Assembly: GCF_004363095.1 (NCBI RefSeq)
Contig: NZ_SNYO01000004.1
Coordinates: forward strand, 1 to 64,000
Direction: 5' to 3'
Length of the DNA: 64,000 bases
From: Actinomycetospora succinea
Lineage (GTDB): Bacteria; Actinomycetota; Actinomycetes; Mycobacteriales; Pseudonocardiaceae
Made by a program: the position numbers and the translations under genes. Under the pieces are notes generated by a model. It saw only the letters and a program-made list of their open reading frames with translations. It ran no database searches and was not told where the DNA came from. Shown in pieces: positions 16,164-24,068 of this stretch. Within the stretch, counting starts at the first letter, position 1. Each line of letters begins with the position of its first letter.

Positions 16164-17789
16164 ATGCGGGCTCGTGTCGAGCAGGCGCGCGCGCCGACGC
16201 GGGGCCGGGGCGCGGTCGCCACGTCGGTGATCACCGCCGCGGTGGCGGCGGTGCCGGTGGTCGTCGTGCTGCTGCCGGCCCAGCTCGTCGTCATGGACGG
16301 CGGGCTGCACCTGTCGTCGTCGGTCGCGCTGCGCGGGATGCTCGGCGGGCAGTGGCCAGACCTGCTCGTGTGGCGCCCGGGCCTGCCCCCGAACCTGCTC
16401 GTCGAGCTGCTGCTCGGCGCGACCAGCGGGGTCCTCGACGCCGACGTCGTCGTCCGCGGAGCGGTCGTGCTCGCGCTCGTGGGCTTCGCGGTCGCGGCGG
16501 TCGTGGTCGTCCACGCGGCCGGGGCGCCGACCTGGACCGCGCTGCTCCTGCTGCCCGTGCAGATGAGCGCGTCGCTGCTGGTGGGCCTGCTCGGGTTCGT
16601 CATCGCGATCGTCCCGGCGCTGTTCGCCGTCGCGCTGGCGCTGCGCCGGGCTGCCGACCCGCCCGCGGCGGGTCTCGCCGCGCTGCTCGCGCTGAGCTGG
16701 CTCACGCACCTCGTGCCGACGCTGGCCGCGACGATCGCGGTCGTCGCCGTCGTGTTCTGCGCCGCCGCGGCCGAGCACCCGGTGGGCCGGGCGCTCGTCC
16801 TCACGGTGCGCCGGCTCGCGGTGCCGCTCGGGGTGCTCGCGGTGCTGCTGGTCGCGTTCGCCGCGAGTGGCGGCACCGGGAGCAACCAGGCCGTCGGGCT
16901 CTTCGACCGCGGCGGCGACGTCCTCGCCATGCGCACCCCGCTCGTCGCGCTCGCCCACCCCGAGTACCGGCTCGCCGCCGTGCTCGCGCTGACCCTCTAC
17001 GGGGCGACGGCCGTGCTGGTCGTGGTGCGGGTGCGGTCGCGCCGCCGGGTCGTGGCCGCCGACGGGCTGCTCGTCGCCGCGGTGGTCCTCGGCCTCGCCG
17101 CGGCGGCGGCGCCGGACCGCTTCGGGACGGCGTCCTACATCGGCGGGCGGCTCTCGCTGTTCCTGCCGCTGTTCCTCGGCGCGTGGATCGGGGCGCAGTG
17201 GTCGGGGCCCAGGCTCACCCGGGGCGTGGTGGCGACGGCCGCGGTGCTGGCGGCGGTCGTCGCCGTCGCCCTGCCGGTGGCGCGCGCCGGCCCGCTGCTC
17301 TCGCTGGGTCGCGACCTCGCCGAGGTGCGCACCCTCGCCCCGTGCGCTCCGGCGGGCGCCACGATCGCCGACCTCAGCGTCGCCGGCGGCGACGACCGGG
17401 CCACCCGGATGACCCCGCTGATCGACCTCTCCGGCTACCTCGCCGCCGACCGCGACCTGCTCGACCTGCGCAACGCCGCCGGGTCGGTCGACTACTACGT
17501 CTGGACGCTCACCCCGGCCGCGCGGCCCGTGCCCCGGCTCGTCGCGTCCGACGCCGACCTCGACGAGGTGCCGCCGCCGGTGACGCTCGGGGCGGCGGTG
17601 GCCGCCGGCTATCCGTTGGAGACGGTGCTCGTGACGGGCCGGCGCGACGCCGAGGCAGCGGTCCTCGACGGCCCGGACTGGCGCCGCACGGAGGCCGACC
17701 TGCAGGCCTCGTACCGGCGCGTCGCCGTCACGGCGACGGGCTACGGCGAGCTGTGGGTCCGCAAGGACCGGCCGTCACCGTGCGGGTGA
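16164..17789 (+). CDS. Polytopic membrane protein, possible GT-C-fold glycosyltransferase-like
   Basis: A 541-residue protein with a short basic N-terminus, about 10 to 12 hydrophobic helices across residues 18-390 and an extracytoplasmic-looking C-terminal domain of about 150 residues. The first loop reads MDGGLHLSSS and then WRPGLPPNLL; an acidic residue in the first external loop is reminiscent of GT-C enzymes that use polyprenyl-phosphate sugars. That likeness is topological only and no family is recognised with confidence. The ATG at 16164 follows GGGGGAA. The gene ends before two hairpin elements at 17823-17984. Confidence 0.6.
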   Translation: MRARVEQARAPTRGRGAVATSVITAAVAAVPVVVVLLPAQLVVMDGGLHLSSSVALRGMLGGQWPDLLVWRPGLPPNLLVELLLGATSGVLDADVVVRGAVVLALVGFAVAAVVVVHAAGAPTWTALLLLPVQMSASLLVGLLGFVIAIVPALFAVALALRRAADPPAAGLAALLALSWLTHLVPTLAATIAVVAVVFCAAAAEHPVGRALVLTVRRLAVPLGVLAVLLVAFAASGGTGSNQAVGLFDRGGDVLAMRTPLVALAHPEYRLAAVLALTLYGATAVLVVVRVRSRRRVVAADGLLVAAVVLGLAAAAAPDRFGTASYIGGRLSLFLPLFLGAWIGAQWSGPRLTRGVVATAAVLAAVVAVALPVARAGPLLSLGRDLAEVRTLAPCAPAGATIADLSVAGGDDRATRMTPLIDLSGYLAADRDLLDLRNAAGSVDYYVWTLTPAARPVPRLVASDADLDEVPPPVTLGAAVAAGYPLETVLVTGRRDAEAAVLDGPDWRRTEADLQASYRRVAVTATGYGELWVRKDRPSPCG

Positions 17790-17822
17790 GGTCCTCGGCG
17801 GCGTGGCGCTGAGGGTCGGTGC

Positions 17823-17888
17823 GGAGATCAGGAGCGTGGTGTGCACCTCGCAGGCGCACCGAGGTGCATGGCGTCGCCCCTGATCTCC
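17823..17888. repeat. 66-bp hairpin element with inverted ends (copy 2)
   Basis: GGAGATCAGGAGCG (17823-17836) pairs with CGCCCCTGATCTCC (17875-17888), 13 of 14 bases. Inside, TGCACCTCG (17842-17850) pairs with CGAGGTGCA (17860-17868). The right terminus is the exact inverse of the left terminus of the element at 7251-7317. Confidence 0.6.
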
Positions 17889-17939
17889 CGGAGCACCCGG
17901 CCGAGACAGCCGGGACCTCGAGCCCCGCGACCGCACGCC

Positions 17940-17984
17940 TTACTGGCTGGTATCGCTCGCTGAGCGAGAGATACCAGCCAGTAA
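17940..17984. terminator. 45-bp palindrome between convergent genes
   Basis: A near-perfect palindrome centred on 17962: 15-bp outer arms (17940-17954 and 17970-17984), one mismatch pair (17955/17969) and a 6-bp inner stem. It lies between the membrane-protein gene (plus) and the convergent small basic protein gene, which suits a bidirectional terminator. Confidence 0.65.
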
Positions 17985-18000
17985 CCGTCGGTGGCGCGGG

Positions 18001-18462
18001 TCAGGAGCGCTGCGATGGGACGGCGACGCCGCTCCACGGCGGGCGCGCGGCGGCGAGCGCGTCGATCGACAGCGGTCCGCTGACCGACGACGGGTCGGCT
18101 GACCGGGGTGCCGGGACGCCGGACGCCGCGACCTGGCGGTTGCGCCGCTGCGCCCGGGCGATGCGGGCGGCGAGCGCGGCGCGGTCGGCCTCCTCGTGTC
18201 GCGCCGCCCGGCGCTCGCGGCGGCTCAGGCGCGCCGGCGGACCGGCCGGGGGGACCGGGGTGTCGGCCCGCGCGTCGGGCCGGGGCGTCGCGCCGAGAGC
18301 CGCGGGGGGGCCGAGCGGCCGGATCGTCAGCGTCGTGACGTCGAGGCCCGGCGGTGCTTGCGTCGGCGCCGGGATCGTGTGCCGGACGGCGAGCGCGATG
18401 CGTCGCGGGCGGTCCGGCGCGCCGGCGGCGTCGGGCTGGTCGGGGCGGGCGTGACGTCCCAT
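18001..18462 (-). CDS. Small basic hypothetical protein
   Basis: A 153-residue Pro/Ala/Arg-rich protein with no hydrophobic segment. Its clearest feature is a predicted charged helix around residues 80-112 (LSRRERRAARHEEADRAA followed by LAARIARAQRRNRQ), probably a coiled coil or nucleic-acid/membrane-surface helix. A GGAGGT ribosome-binding site lies 5-6 bp before the ATG at 18462, which supports translation. The segment EEADRAA...RA-x-RR recurs in the small protein at 35476-35733. I do not recognise a family and assign no function. Confidence 0.6.
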   Translation of the reverse strand: MGRHARPDQPDAAGAPDRPRRIALAVRHTIPAPTQAPPGLDVTTLTIRPLGPPAALGATPRPDARADTPVPPAGPPARLSRRERRAARHEEADRAALAARIARAQRRNRQVAASGVPAPRSADPSSVSGPLSIDALAAARPPWSGVAVPSQRS

Positions 18463-18577
18463 GGAGCACCTCCGTGGCCCCAGCGCTCCTTCACGCTGAG
18501 CTGATCGGCGTAGGAGAGGGTTGCCACGGTGAGCGCGTTCACACCCGGGTGAACGTTCCGGGTGCTGACGGACGAAC

Positions 18578-18605
18578 GCCCCGGGTCCAGGGACGGACCC
18601 GGGGC
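18578..18605 (-). terminator. Terminator hairpin of the second secreted acidic protein
   Basis: An 11-bp stem (GCCCCGGGTCC at 18578-18588 with GGACCCGGGGC at 18595-18605) and 6-nt loop. It lies about 28 bp beyond the stop codon at 18634 of the minus-strand secreted protein gene. Confidence 0.7.
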
Positions 18606-18633
18606 GATCCCCCGACGGGCTGGTGACCGGTGG

Positions 18634-19305
18634 TCAGAGGATGCCGGCGAGGATCCCCTGCGAGGTGGCCTCGGGGGCGTCGTCGGACTCCGCGGTGACG
18701 TCGGACGTGCTCTCGTCGGAGGTGTCGGCCTCGTCCATGGCCTCGGTCGTGTCCGCCTCGGTCGTGTCCGCCTCGTCGGTCGGCGAGGTCGGCAGCGCCG
18801 AGATCGGGCTCGAGTCGGCGGTGCTCTCCTCGGCCTCGGTCGACTCCTCGGTCGACTCCTCGTCGTCCGACGCCGAGCTGGTGGCGCTCGCGATCCGGTC
18901 CTGCACCTCGGCCGGGATCTGCTCCTGGACCTCGGCGGGGATCGGGAGGCTCGCGACGGAGGCGGCGCCGGGCAGGCTCGGCACACCGGGCAGGGCGGGC
19001 GCCGCGGGTACGGCGGGCACGGCCGGGACCGCGATCGGCAGCGAGCCGGCCAGGTCGGGCAGCGCCGGCACGGCGACGGGGAGCTCGGGGAGCTCCGGGC
19101 GCGCAGCGGCGCCCGGCAGGCCCGCCTCGTGCGCGCTCTCGACGCCGTGGCCGTGGTCGTCACCGTGAACCGCCGGCGCTGCGAACGCCATGCTGCTCCC
19201 GCCGCCGACGAGGGCGATCGCCGTCGCGGCGGTCAGGGCACCGCGACCGGCGATGCCGGCGACGCGGTCGCTCCGGAGCGTGCTCGGAGCCTTGTGTGCG
19301 CCCAT
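18634..19305 (-). CDS. Secreted acidic, Pro/Thr/Glu-rich protein (paralogue B)
   Basis: A 223-residue exported protein. Residues 1-42 match the signal region of the 4888-5964 protein at about 28 of 42 positions (MGAHKAPSTLRSD, AGRGALTAATAIALVGGG, ending FA). The shared HGDDHG motif follows at 47-52. Residues 68-125 are a proline-rich stretch with PxLP/VPAVP repeats, 124-140 carries a PAEVQ(E/D) duplication, and 145-215 is a Glu/Asp/Ser/Thr-rich tail (STEESTEAEESTADSS). It ends in the hydrophobic GILAGIL. The ATG at 19305 is chosen because GAAGGA precedes it and the paralogue starts at the same residue. The function is unknown; cell-envelope association is inferred. Confidence 0.82.
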   Translation of the reverse strand: MGAHKAPSTLRSDRVAGIAGRGALTAATAIALVGGGSSMAFAAPAVHGDDHGHGVESAHEAGLPGAAARPELPELPVAVPALPDLAGSLPIAVPAVPAVPAAPALPGVPSLPGAASVASLPIPAEVQEQIPAEVQDRIASATSSASDDEESTEESTEAEESTADSSPISALPTSPTDEADTTEADTTEAMDEADTSDESTSDVTAESDDAPEATSQGILAGIL

Positions 19306-19675
19306 CAGACGTCCTTCTTCCATGATCGGGTTCGGCGTGCAGGGCGCTACGGGTGAACGGCCATCACCCGATACGCCGATCAGGTAACGACGTTCGGCGG
19401 ATCGAGGTAACGAAAACATCACGGACCAATCTCCGTGTGATGACGATCAGCAGGAGATCGCCCGGTCGATGGGCAGCCGAGAGCCGGCACCACTCCGTCG
19501 AGGACGTCCCGATCACGGAACGGCGGGTCCTCGGACCTCTCCGCCGCTCCGTGTCCACGCGACGCGCCGGGCAAACGGGTGACAACCAGGTTGGCGACTG
19601 GTTCTTCGGTGGACTTCTCATGACACTTCGGAGGTGGTGAGAGCACGTGAGGGGTCGTTCCGGGGACCGACGCCG
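19306..19675. promoter_or_regulatory. Intergenic control region between secreted protein B and the STAND-like gene
   Basis: A 370-bp divergent gap. Toward the secreted-protein gene it has a TAGCGC -10 candidate (plus-strand GCGCTA at 19344-19349) and the direct-repeat box at 19406-19423, with a further GGTAACGA half-site at 19383-19390. Toward the plus-strand gene only a modest GGGGA ribosome-binding site (19662-19666) is visible. No ORF or other structure is supported between 19430 and 19640. Confidence 0.55.
19406..19423. promoter_or_regulatory. MtrA-like direct-repeat box (copy B)
   Basis: The box GGTAACGAAAACATCACG matches the box at 6066-6083 at 15 of 18 positions and has the same 57-bp distance to a TAGCGC -10 candidate and about 101 bp to the start codon. 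A third GGTAACGA half-site lies 23 bp away (19383), about two helical turns. Confidence 0.55.
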
Positions 19676-20872
19676 ATGGCGGAGGCGGGCCCGGAGCTCC
19701 TCGGGGTGCACGACGCCCAGGGCTCGGCGCCCTACCGTCCGCGCGCGGTCGACGACGCGCTCGAGGACGCGCTCGGCGCCGACCGCCCGCTCGTCGCCGT
19801 CACGGGCGACCGCCTCGCCGGCTCGTCGCGGGCCCTGCACCGCGCGCTGCGCCGCATGCAGGGCGACCGCCTGCTCCTGCCCGTCGCCGACCCCCACGCC
19901 GTCGACCTCCCGGCGGCGATCCGTGCCGCGCGGACGATCGCCGCCCGCTCCGGCCCCGTGGTGATCGCCGCCGACGACGCCCCGCCCGCGTTCCTCGACC
20001 AGGTCGACGACGCCGTCCTCGGCATGCTCGGCGGCGACGTCCGCCTCGTCCTCACGACCCGCCGGACGTTCCTCGGCGCCTACCTCGCCCCCGCGACGCG
20101 CGCCCGCCTCGAGGGCGCGCTGATCGAGATCCCGGCTGGGCTCGACGCGCGGCCCGTGGCCCGGGCCCGCGCGGTGCTCGACCCCGTCGGCTGGTCCTCG
20201 CGTGTCCCGCTGGCCCTGCTGCGCACCGCCGTCGACTGGGAGCGCCTCGGCGTCCCGCTCCCGCTCACGCCCGCCCTGCTCGCCGAGGTCGCGCCCCTGT
20301 CCCTGACCGCGCTCGGCGCGCCGCCGGCCGACCGGGGCGAGCTGCGCCGGGCCGTGCGCGACCTCCTGCGCGCCGACCACGGCGGCCTGCGCGTGCTGCA
20401 CGCCCTCCCGACCGCGAAGGGCCGGACCCGGCTGGCCGCCGACCGGGTGTTCTCGTCGCTGGCGGACGGCGAGGCCGGCTGGGCCGTGCCCGAGGACCTC
20501 GCCCGCGACCTGTGGCACCGCCTCGCCCCCGAGGAGCGCGCCCGCGTCGCGCGCGTCGCCCTCGCCCGCGGGGAGGGGCAGGTCGCCCTGTGGCTCGCGA
20601 CCCAGGTCCCGCCCGACGACTTCGAGCCCGAGGTGCTCTACCGCCTCGGCGTGGTGCTCGCCGAGCGCTCCGCCGCCCACACCCCCGAGCCGGGGCGCTG
20701 GGACGGCGGCGCGCTCCGCTGGCTGACCGCGGCCCTCGACCGCGCCGACGCCGACCTCGTCCCGCGGGCCCACCGCGCGATCCTGGCCGTGGAGTCGCGG
20801 CGCGAGCAGCGGGCCTCGCTGCCGACGGTCCGCCTGCCCGCCGACGACGCGCTGGAGGTCGCTCGCGCCTGA
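19676..20872 (+). CDS. STAND-like protein with degenerate P-loop, function unknown
   Basis: A 398-residue cytosolic protein. The beginning (APYRPRAVDDALEDAL then PLVAVTGDRLAGSSRAL, residues 18-53) resembles the N-terminal NTPase region of actinobacterial STAND/TPR signalling proteins, where the loop would read G-x4-GK(S/T). Here the Walker lysine is replaced by serine. VVIAADDAPPAF and GGDVRLVLTTRR occupy the Walker B and sensor positions. The C-terminal 200 residues are helical and hydrophilic. It therefore looks like a non-hydrolysing relative or remnant domain; I cannot name a function. It stands alone, convergent with the MFS gene, with 7 bp between the two ends. Confidence 0.6.
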   Translation: MAEAGPELLGVHDAQGSAPYRPRAVDDALEDALGADRPLVAVTGDRLAGSSRALHRALRRMQGDRLLLPVADPHAVDLPAAIRAARTIAARSGPVVIAADDAPPAFLDQVDDAVLGMLGGDVRLVLTTRRTFLGAYLAPATRARLEGALIEIPAGLDARPVARARAVLDPVGWSSRVPLALLRTAVDWERLGVPLPLTPALLAEVAPLSLTALGAPPADRGELRRAVRDLLRADHGGLRVLHALPTAKGRTRLAADRVFSSLADGEAGWAVPEDLARDLWHRLAPEERARVARVALARGEGQVALWLATQVPPDDFEPEVLYRLGVVLAERSAAHTPEPGRWDGGALRWLTAALDRADADLVPRAHRAILAVESRREQRASLPTVRLPADDALEVARA

Positions 20873-20879
20873 CGGCGCG

Positions 20880-22301
20880 TCAGGTGGGCTCGGGCGTGTC
20901 CACGCGCTGCACGACGCGGGCGAGCGAGCGGTCCGCGAGCGTGAGCACGAGGAACACCACCGACGCCGCGAGCATGACCCACGCCAGCTCGTGCATGCCC
21001 GGCGTGGTGGCGCCGTCGCGGAACACGATGCCGTTGGTGGCCGACGCGATGATCGCGCCGAGGTAGAAGAACGTGCGCATCAGGCCGGCCGACGAGCCCA
21101 TGCGCTCGGGGTCGGCCTGGTAGTAGACGGCGTTCTGGTTGGCGAGGTTGTTCAGCCCCTGGGGCAGGCCCGCGACGAGCGAGACAGCGAGGATCAGCCA
21201 GAGCGCGGTCCCGGCGCCGAGGGCGAGCAGCAGGCCGGCGGTGACGACCTGGCCGACCGCGCCCGCGACGAGCTTGCCGCGGATCTCGCGCCGCCGTCCC
21301 GTCACCGTCGAGACGAGGATCGCCGCGCCGAACACCGGCAGCAGGACTAGGCCGGTGACCTGCGGCGACAGCCCGCGCCCCTCCTCGAGCCACTGCGTGT
21401 AGCCGTAGAGGAACGCGTACGACGAGATCGCCGCCAGCAGCGAGCGGGCGTACGTCGCGAGCAGCGGGAGGTTGCCGCCGAGCAGGCGCAGGTCGAGGAA
21501 CGGCAGGGGCGCGCGGAGCTCCCACCAGGCGAGCGCGGCACCGGCTGCGACCGAGAGAACGAGCAGCCACCACAGGTCCGCGTGCAGGTGGGTGAGGAAG
21601 AGCAGCAGGGACACGAGCGTCGCGACGAACAGGGCGATGCCGAGGGGGTCGACGGCGCGGGCGACGGCGCGCAGGCCCTGACGCGACGCGTGCGACCGCG
21701 GCAGATACAGCGCGCCGAGCACGAGGCAGGCGAGGGCCAGCGGGATGTTGACGGTGAACGTCACCCGCCACCCGCCGACGCCGATGAGGAAGCCGCCGAG
21801 CGTCGGGCCGATCACCGCGACCGTCTGTGTCGCCACCGCGAGCACCGTGAGGACGCCGGCCGGGCTGTCGCGGCCCGTGCGGTCGGCCTCGCCGCGGATC
21901 AGCGTCATCGCCGCCGGATAGCCCGCGCAGGTGCCCAGCCCGAGCAGCACCCGGGCGATGACGAGCACACCGATCGTCGGGGCGAGCGCGCCGAGCACGC
22001 CGCCGATCCCGATGAGCACCGCGCCCGCGAGGAAGAGCCGGCGCGCGCCGAACAGGTCGACCAGACGCCCGACGACCGGCTGGCCGATCGCCGTCGCGAG
22101 GTAGAGCCCGGAGACGAGCCAGGCGGTCTGCGACGGCGGGGCGCCGAGCGCGACGCCGATCGGGACCAGCGCGACCGCGATCATCGTCGAGTTGATCGGG
22201 TTGAGGATCGCGCCGAGGACCATCGGCGTGATGAGACGACGGTCGAAGCGGTCCTCGGGGGCGTCCGCCTTCGGACTGAGCCGCTGCAGCGCCGTCGTCA
22301 C
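20880..22301 (-). CDS. MFS drug-efflux-type transporter
   Basis: A 473-residue polytopic transporter. Motif A is GRLVDLFGARRLFLAG, with LVIARVLLGLGTCAGYPA and AVIGPTLGGFLIGVGGWRVTF (motif C-like) as in the 14-helix DHA2 (EmrB/QacA) group. Its GTG start (22301) overlaps the stop codon of the marR-type gene by 4 bp. Together the pair forms a classic MarR-controlled efflux operon. The exported compounds are unknown. Confidence 0.87.
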   Translation of the reverse strand: MTTALQRLSPKADAPEDRFDRRLITPMVLGAILNPINSTMIAVALVPIGVALGAPPSQTAWLVSGLYLATAIGQPVVGRLVDLFGARRLFLAGAVLIGIGGVLGALAPTIGVLVIARVLLGLGTCAGYPAAMTLIRGEADRTGRDSPAGVLTVLAVATQTVAVIGPTLGGFLIGVGGWRVTFTVNIPLALACLVLGALYLPRSHASRQGLRAVARAVDPLGIALFVATLVSLLLFLTHLHADLWWLLVLSVAAGAALAWWELRAPLPFLDLRLLGGNLPLLATYARSLLAAISSYAFLYGYTQWLEEGRGLSPQVTGLVLLPVFGAAILVSTVTGRRREIRGKLVAGAVGQVVTAGLLLALGAGTALWLILAVSLVAGLPQGLNNLANQNAVYYQADPERMGSSAGLMRTFFYLGAIIASATNGIVFRDGATTPGMHELAWVMLAASVVFLVLTLADRSLARVVQRVDTPEPT

Positions 22302-22744
22302 CGGTCGGTCACCCGGTCCAGCAGCTCCATGGCCGCGACGACGGTGGCGCGCTCGTCGTCGGTGAGGCGTTCCTGCAGCGCCACCGCCAGCCACTCCTCG
22401 CGGGCGGCGCGCGTGCTGTCGATCAGCTCCCGCCCGCGCGGCGAGATCGTCAGCAGCTGCCGGCGGCCGTCGTCGGGGTCGGGGCGGCGCGTCACCAGCC
22501 CGCGCTCCTCGAGCACGCCCGTCGACGTCGCCACCGACTGCGGGCGGATCCCCTCGGCGGCGGCGAGCTCGCTCGCGGTCCGCGCGCCCTCGCGCTCGAG
22601 ACGGCTCAGGAGCGAGGTCTGCGTGAGCGTCAGGACCCCGGCCTGGTGCGACTCGCGCAGCCGGCGGCGCAGCCGCCCGACCACGACGCGCACCTCGTGC
22701 GCCGCCCGCACCGCGGACGCGCTGAGCTCCCGGGTCTCCGTCAC
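22298..22744 (-). CDS. MarR-family transcriptional regulator
   Basis: A 148-residue winged-helix dimer-forming regulator. The recognition region is around residues 55-100: ASELAAAEGIRPQSVATSTG, then LEERGLVTRRPDPDDGRR, the wing signature of MarR proteins. It is the first gene of an operon with the efflux transporter. A 12-bp palindrome (22751-22762) begins 7 bp upstream of its start, which makes autorepression and control of the divergent CoA-transferase gene plausible. Confidence 0.9.
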   Translation of the reverse strand: MTETRELSASAVRAAHEVRVVVGRLRRRLRESHQAGVLTLTQTSLLSRLEREGARTASELAAAEGIRPQSVATSTGVLEERGLVTRRPDPDDGRRQLLTISPRGRELIDSTRAAREEWLAVALQERLTDDERATVVAAMELLDRVTDR

Positions 22745-22748
22745 GTTC

Positions 22749-22770
22749 TTCAGTCTAGACTGTTCAGTCT
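22749..22770. promoter_or_regulatory. Probable MarR operator
   Basis: CAGTCTAGACTG at 22751-22762 is a perfect palindrome, and TTCAGTCT is directly repeated at 22749-22756 and 22763-22770. It lies between the divergent MarR gene (start 22744) and CoA-transferase gene (start 22803), so it could control both. Confidence 0.6.
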
Positions 22771-22802
22771 GACCTGACGAACGCCGCGGCTACCGTGATC
22801 GA

Positions 22803-23993
22803 GTGACGCTCCCCCTCCACGGCCTGCGCGTCCTCGACATGGCCTCGCTCGCCGCCGGCCCGCTCGCCGCGACGTACCTGGGCGAGTTCGGCGCCGACGT
22901 CGTCAAGCTCGAGCCGCCCGGGGTCGGCGACGCGATCCGCGGCTGGGGCGTGCAGCGCGACGGCGTGGGCGTGATGTGGAAGAGCGTGGCCCGCAACAAG
23001 CGCTCGGTGACCGTCGACCTGCGCACCCCCGACGGCCAGGACCTCGCGCGGCGTCTCGCCGCGAGCTGCGACGTCGTCATCGCCAACACGCGCCCGGCGA
23101 CGCTGCGCCGCTGGGGTCTCGACCACGCGCGGCTGCACGCCGACAACCCGCGCCTGGTGATGCTGCACGTCACCGGCTTCGGGCTCGAGGGTCCGAAGGC
23201 GGAGCGCCCGGGGTTCGGCACCGTGGGGGAGGCGATGAGCGGGTTCGCGCACCTCACGGGCGAGTCCGGCGGTCCGCCGACCCTGCCGGCATTCATGCTC
23301 GCCGACGGGGTGGCGTCGCTGACCGCGGCGTACGCGGTGATGACGGCGCTCTACGAGCGGGACGCGCGTGGCGGCGAGGGCCGGCTGATCGACGTCAACC
23401 TCGTCGACCCGCTCGCCCGGCTCATCGAGCAGTCGCTGCTGACCTGGGACACGACCGGCGTCGTCCCGGGCCGGATGGGCAACCGCTGGGACATCTCCGC
23501 GCCGCGCAACACCTACCGCACCGCCGACGACCGCTGGATCGCCATGTCGGGCAGCGCGCCGACGGTGGCGCTGCGCGTGTTCCGGGCGATCGGGCGGCCC
23601 GACCTCGCCGAGGACCCCGACTTCGCCGACCCGCAGCGACGCCTCGCCCGGGCCGGCGAGGTCGACGCCGTGGTCTCCGAGTGGGTCGGGCGGCACACGC
23701 AGGACGAGGCGATGGCGGTGTTCGAGGCCGCCGAGATCGCCGCCGGCCCCGTCTACACGGTGGCCGACCTCGTCGCCGACGAGCAGATGGTCGCCCGCGA
23801 GGTGTTCCGGCGCGTCGACGACGAGGAGCTCGGGAGCCTGCTCGTGCAGATGCCGGTGCCGCGGCTGTCGGGGGTGGAGCCGCGCGTCGACCACCTCGGC
23901 CCGCCGCTCGGGGCGCACACCGACGAGGTGCTCGCCGAGATCGGGATCGACGACGCGGCGCGCGCCGACCTGCGGGCCCGCGGCGTGATCTGA
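22803..23993 (+). CDS. Class III CoA-transferase (CaiB/BaiF family)
   Basis: A 396-residue family III CoA-transferase. N-terminal LRVLDMASLAAGPLAATYLGEFGADVVKLE and the catalytic aspartate at D168 in FMLADGV match the family. Relative to the enzyme at 9807-11027 it lacks the GG-rich insertion after KLE. The GTG start at 22803 lies 59 bp from the divergent marR start, with the palindromic operator between. It is followed by the operator-controlled dehydrogenase gene on the same strand and probably supplies or exchanges the CoA ester used in that pathway. Confidence 0.9.
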   Translation: MTLPLHGLRVLDMASLAAGPLAATYLGEFGADVVKLEPPGVGDAIRGWGVQRDGVGVMWKSVARNKRSVTVDLRTPDGQDLARRLAASCDVVIANTRPATLRRWGLDHARLHADNPRLVMLHVTGFGLEGPKAERPGFGTVGEAMSGFAHLTGESGGPPTLPAFMLADGVASLTAAYAVMTALYERDARGGEGRLIDVNLVDPLARLIEQSLLTWDTTGVVPGRMGNRWDISAPRNTYRTADDRWIAMSGSAPTVALRVFRAIGRPDLAEDPDFADPQRRLARAGEVDAVVSEWVGRHTQDEAMAVFEAAEIAAGPVYTVADLVADEQMVAREVFRRVDDEELGSLLVQMPVPRLSGVEPRVDHLGPPLGAHTDEVLAEIGIDDAARADLRARGVI

Positions 23994-23996
23994 GGT

Positions 23997-24014
23997 CTTG
24001 GAGGGACCTCCAAC
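23997..24014. promoter_or_regulatory. Operator site A of the catabolic locus
   Basis: CTTGGAGGGACCTCCAAC; TTGGAGG and CCTCCAA are perfect inverted halves around GA. A TAGCGT -10-like hexamer (24055-24060) starts 41 bp after the site and the dehydrogenase ATG (24069) is 8 bp beyond it, so the site lies near -62 relative to a probable leaderless transcript. Confidence 0.6.
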
Positions 24015-24068
24015 GCCGGGCGCGCGTCACATCGCCGCTCCGGGGGTGGCTCCCTAGCGTCGCGCACC

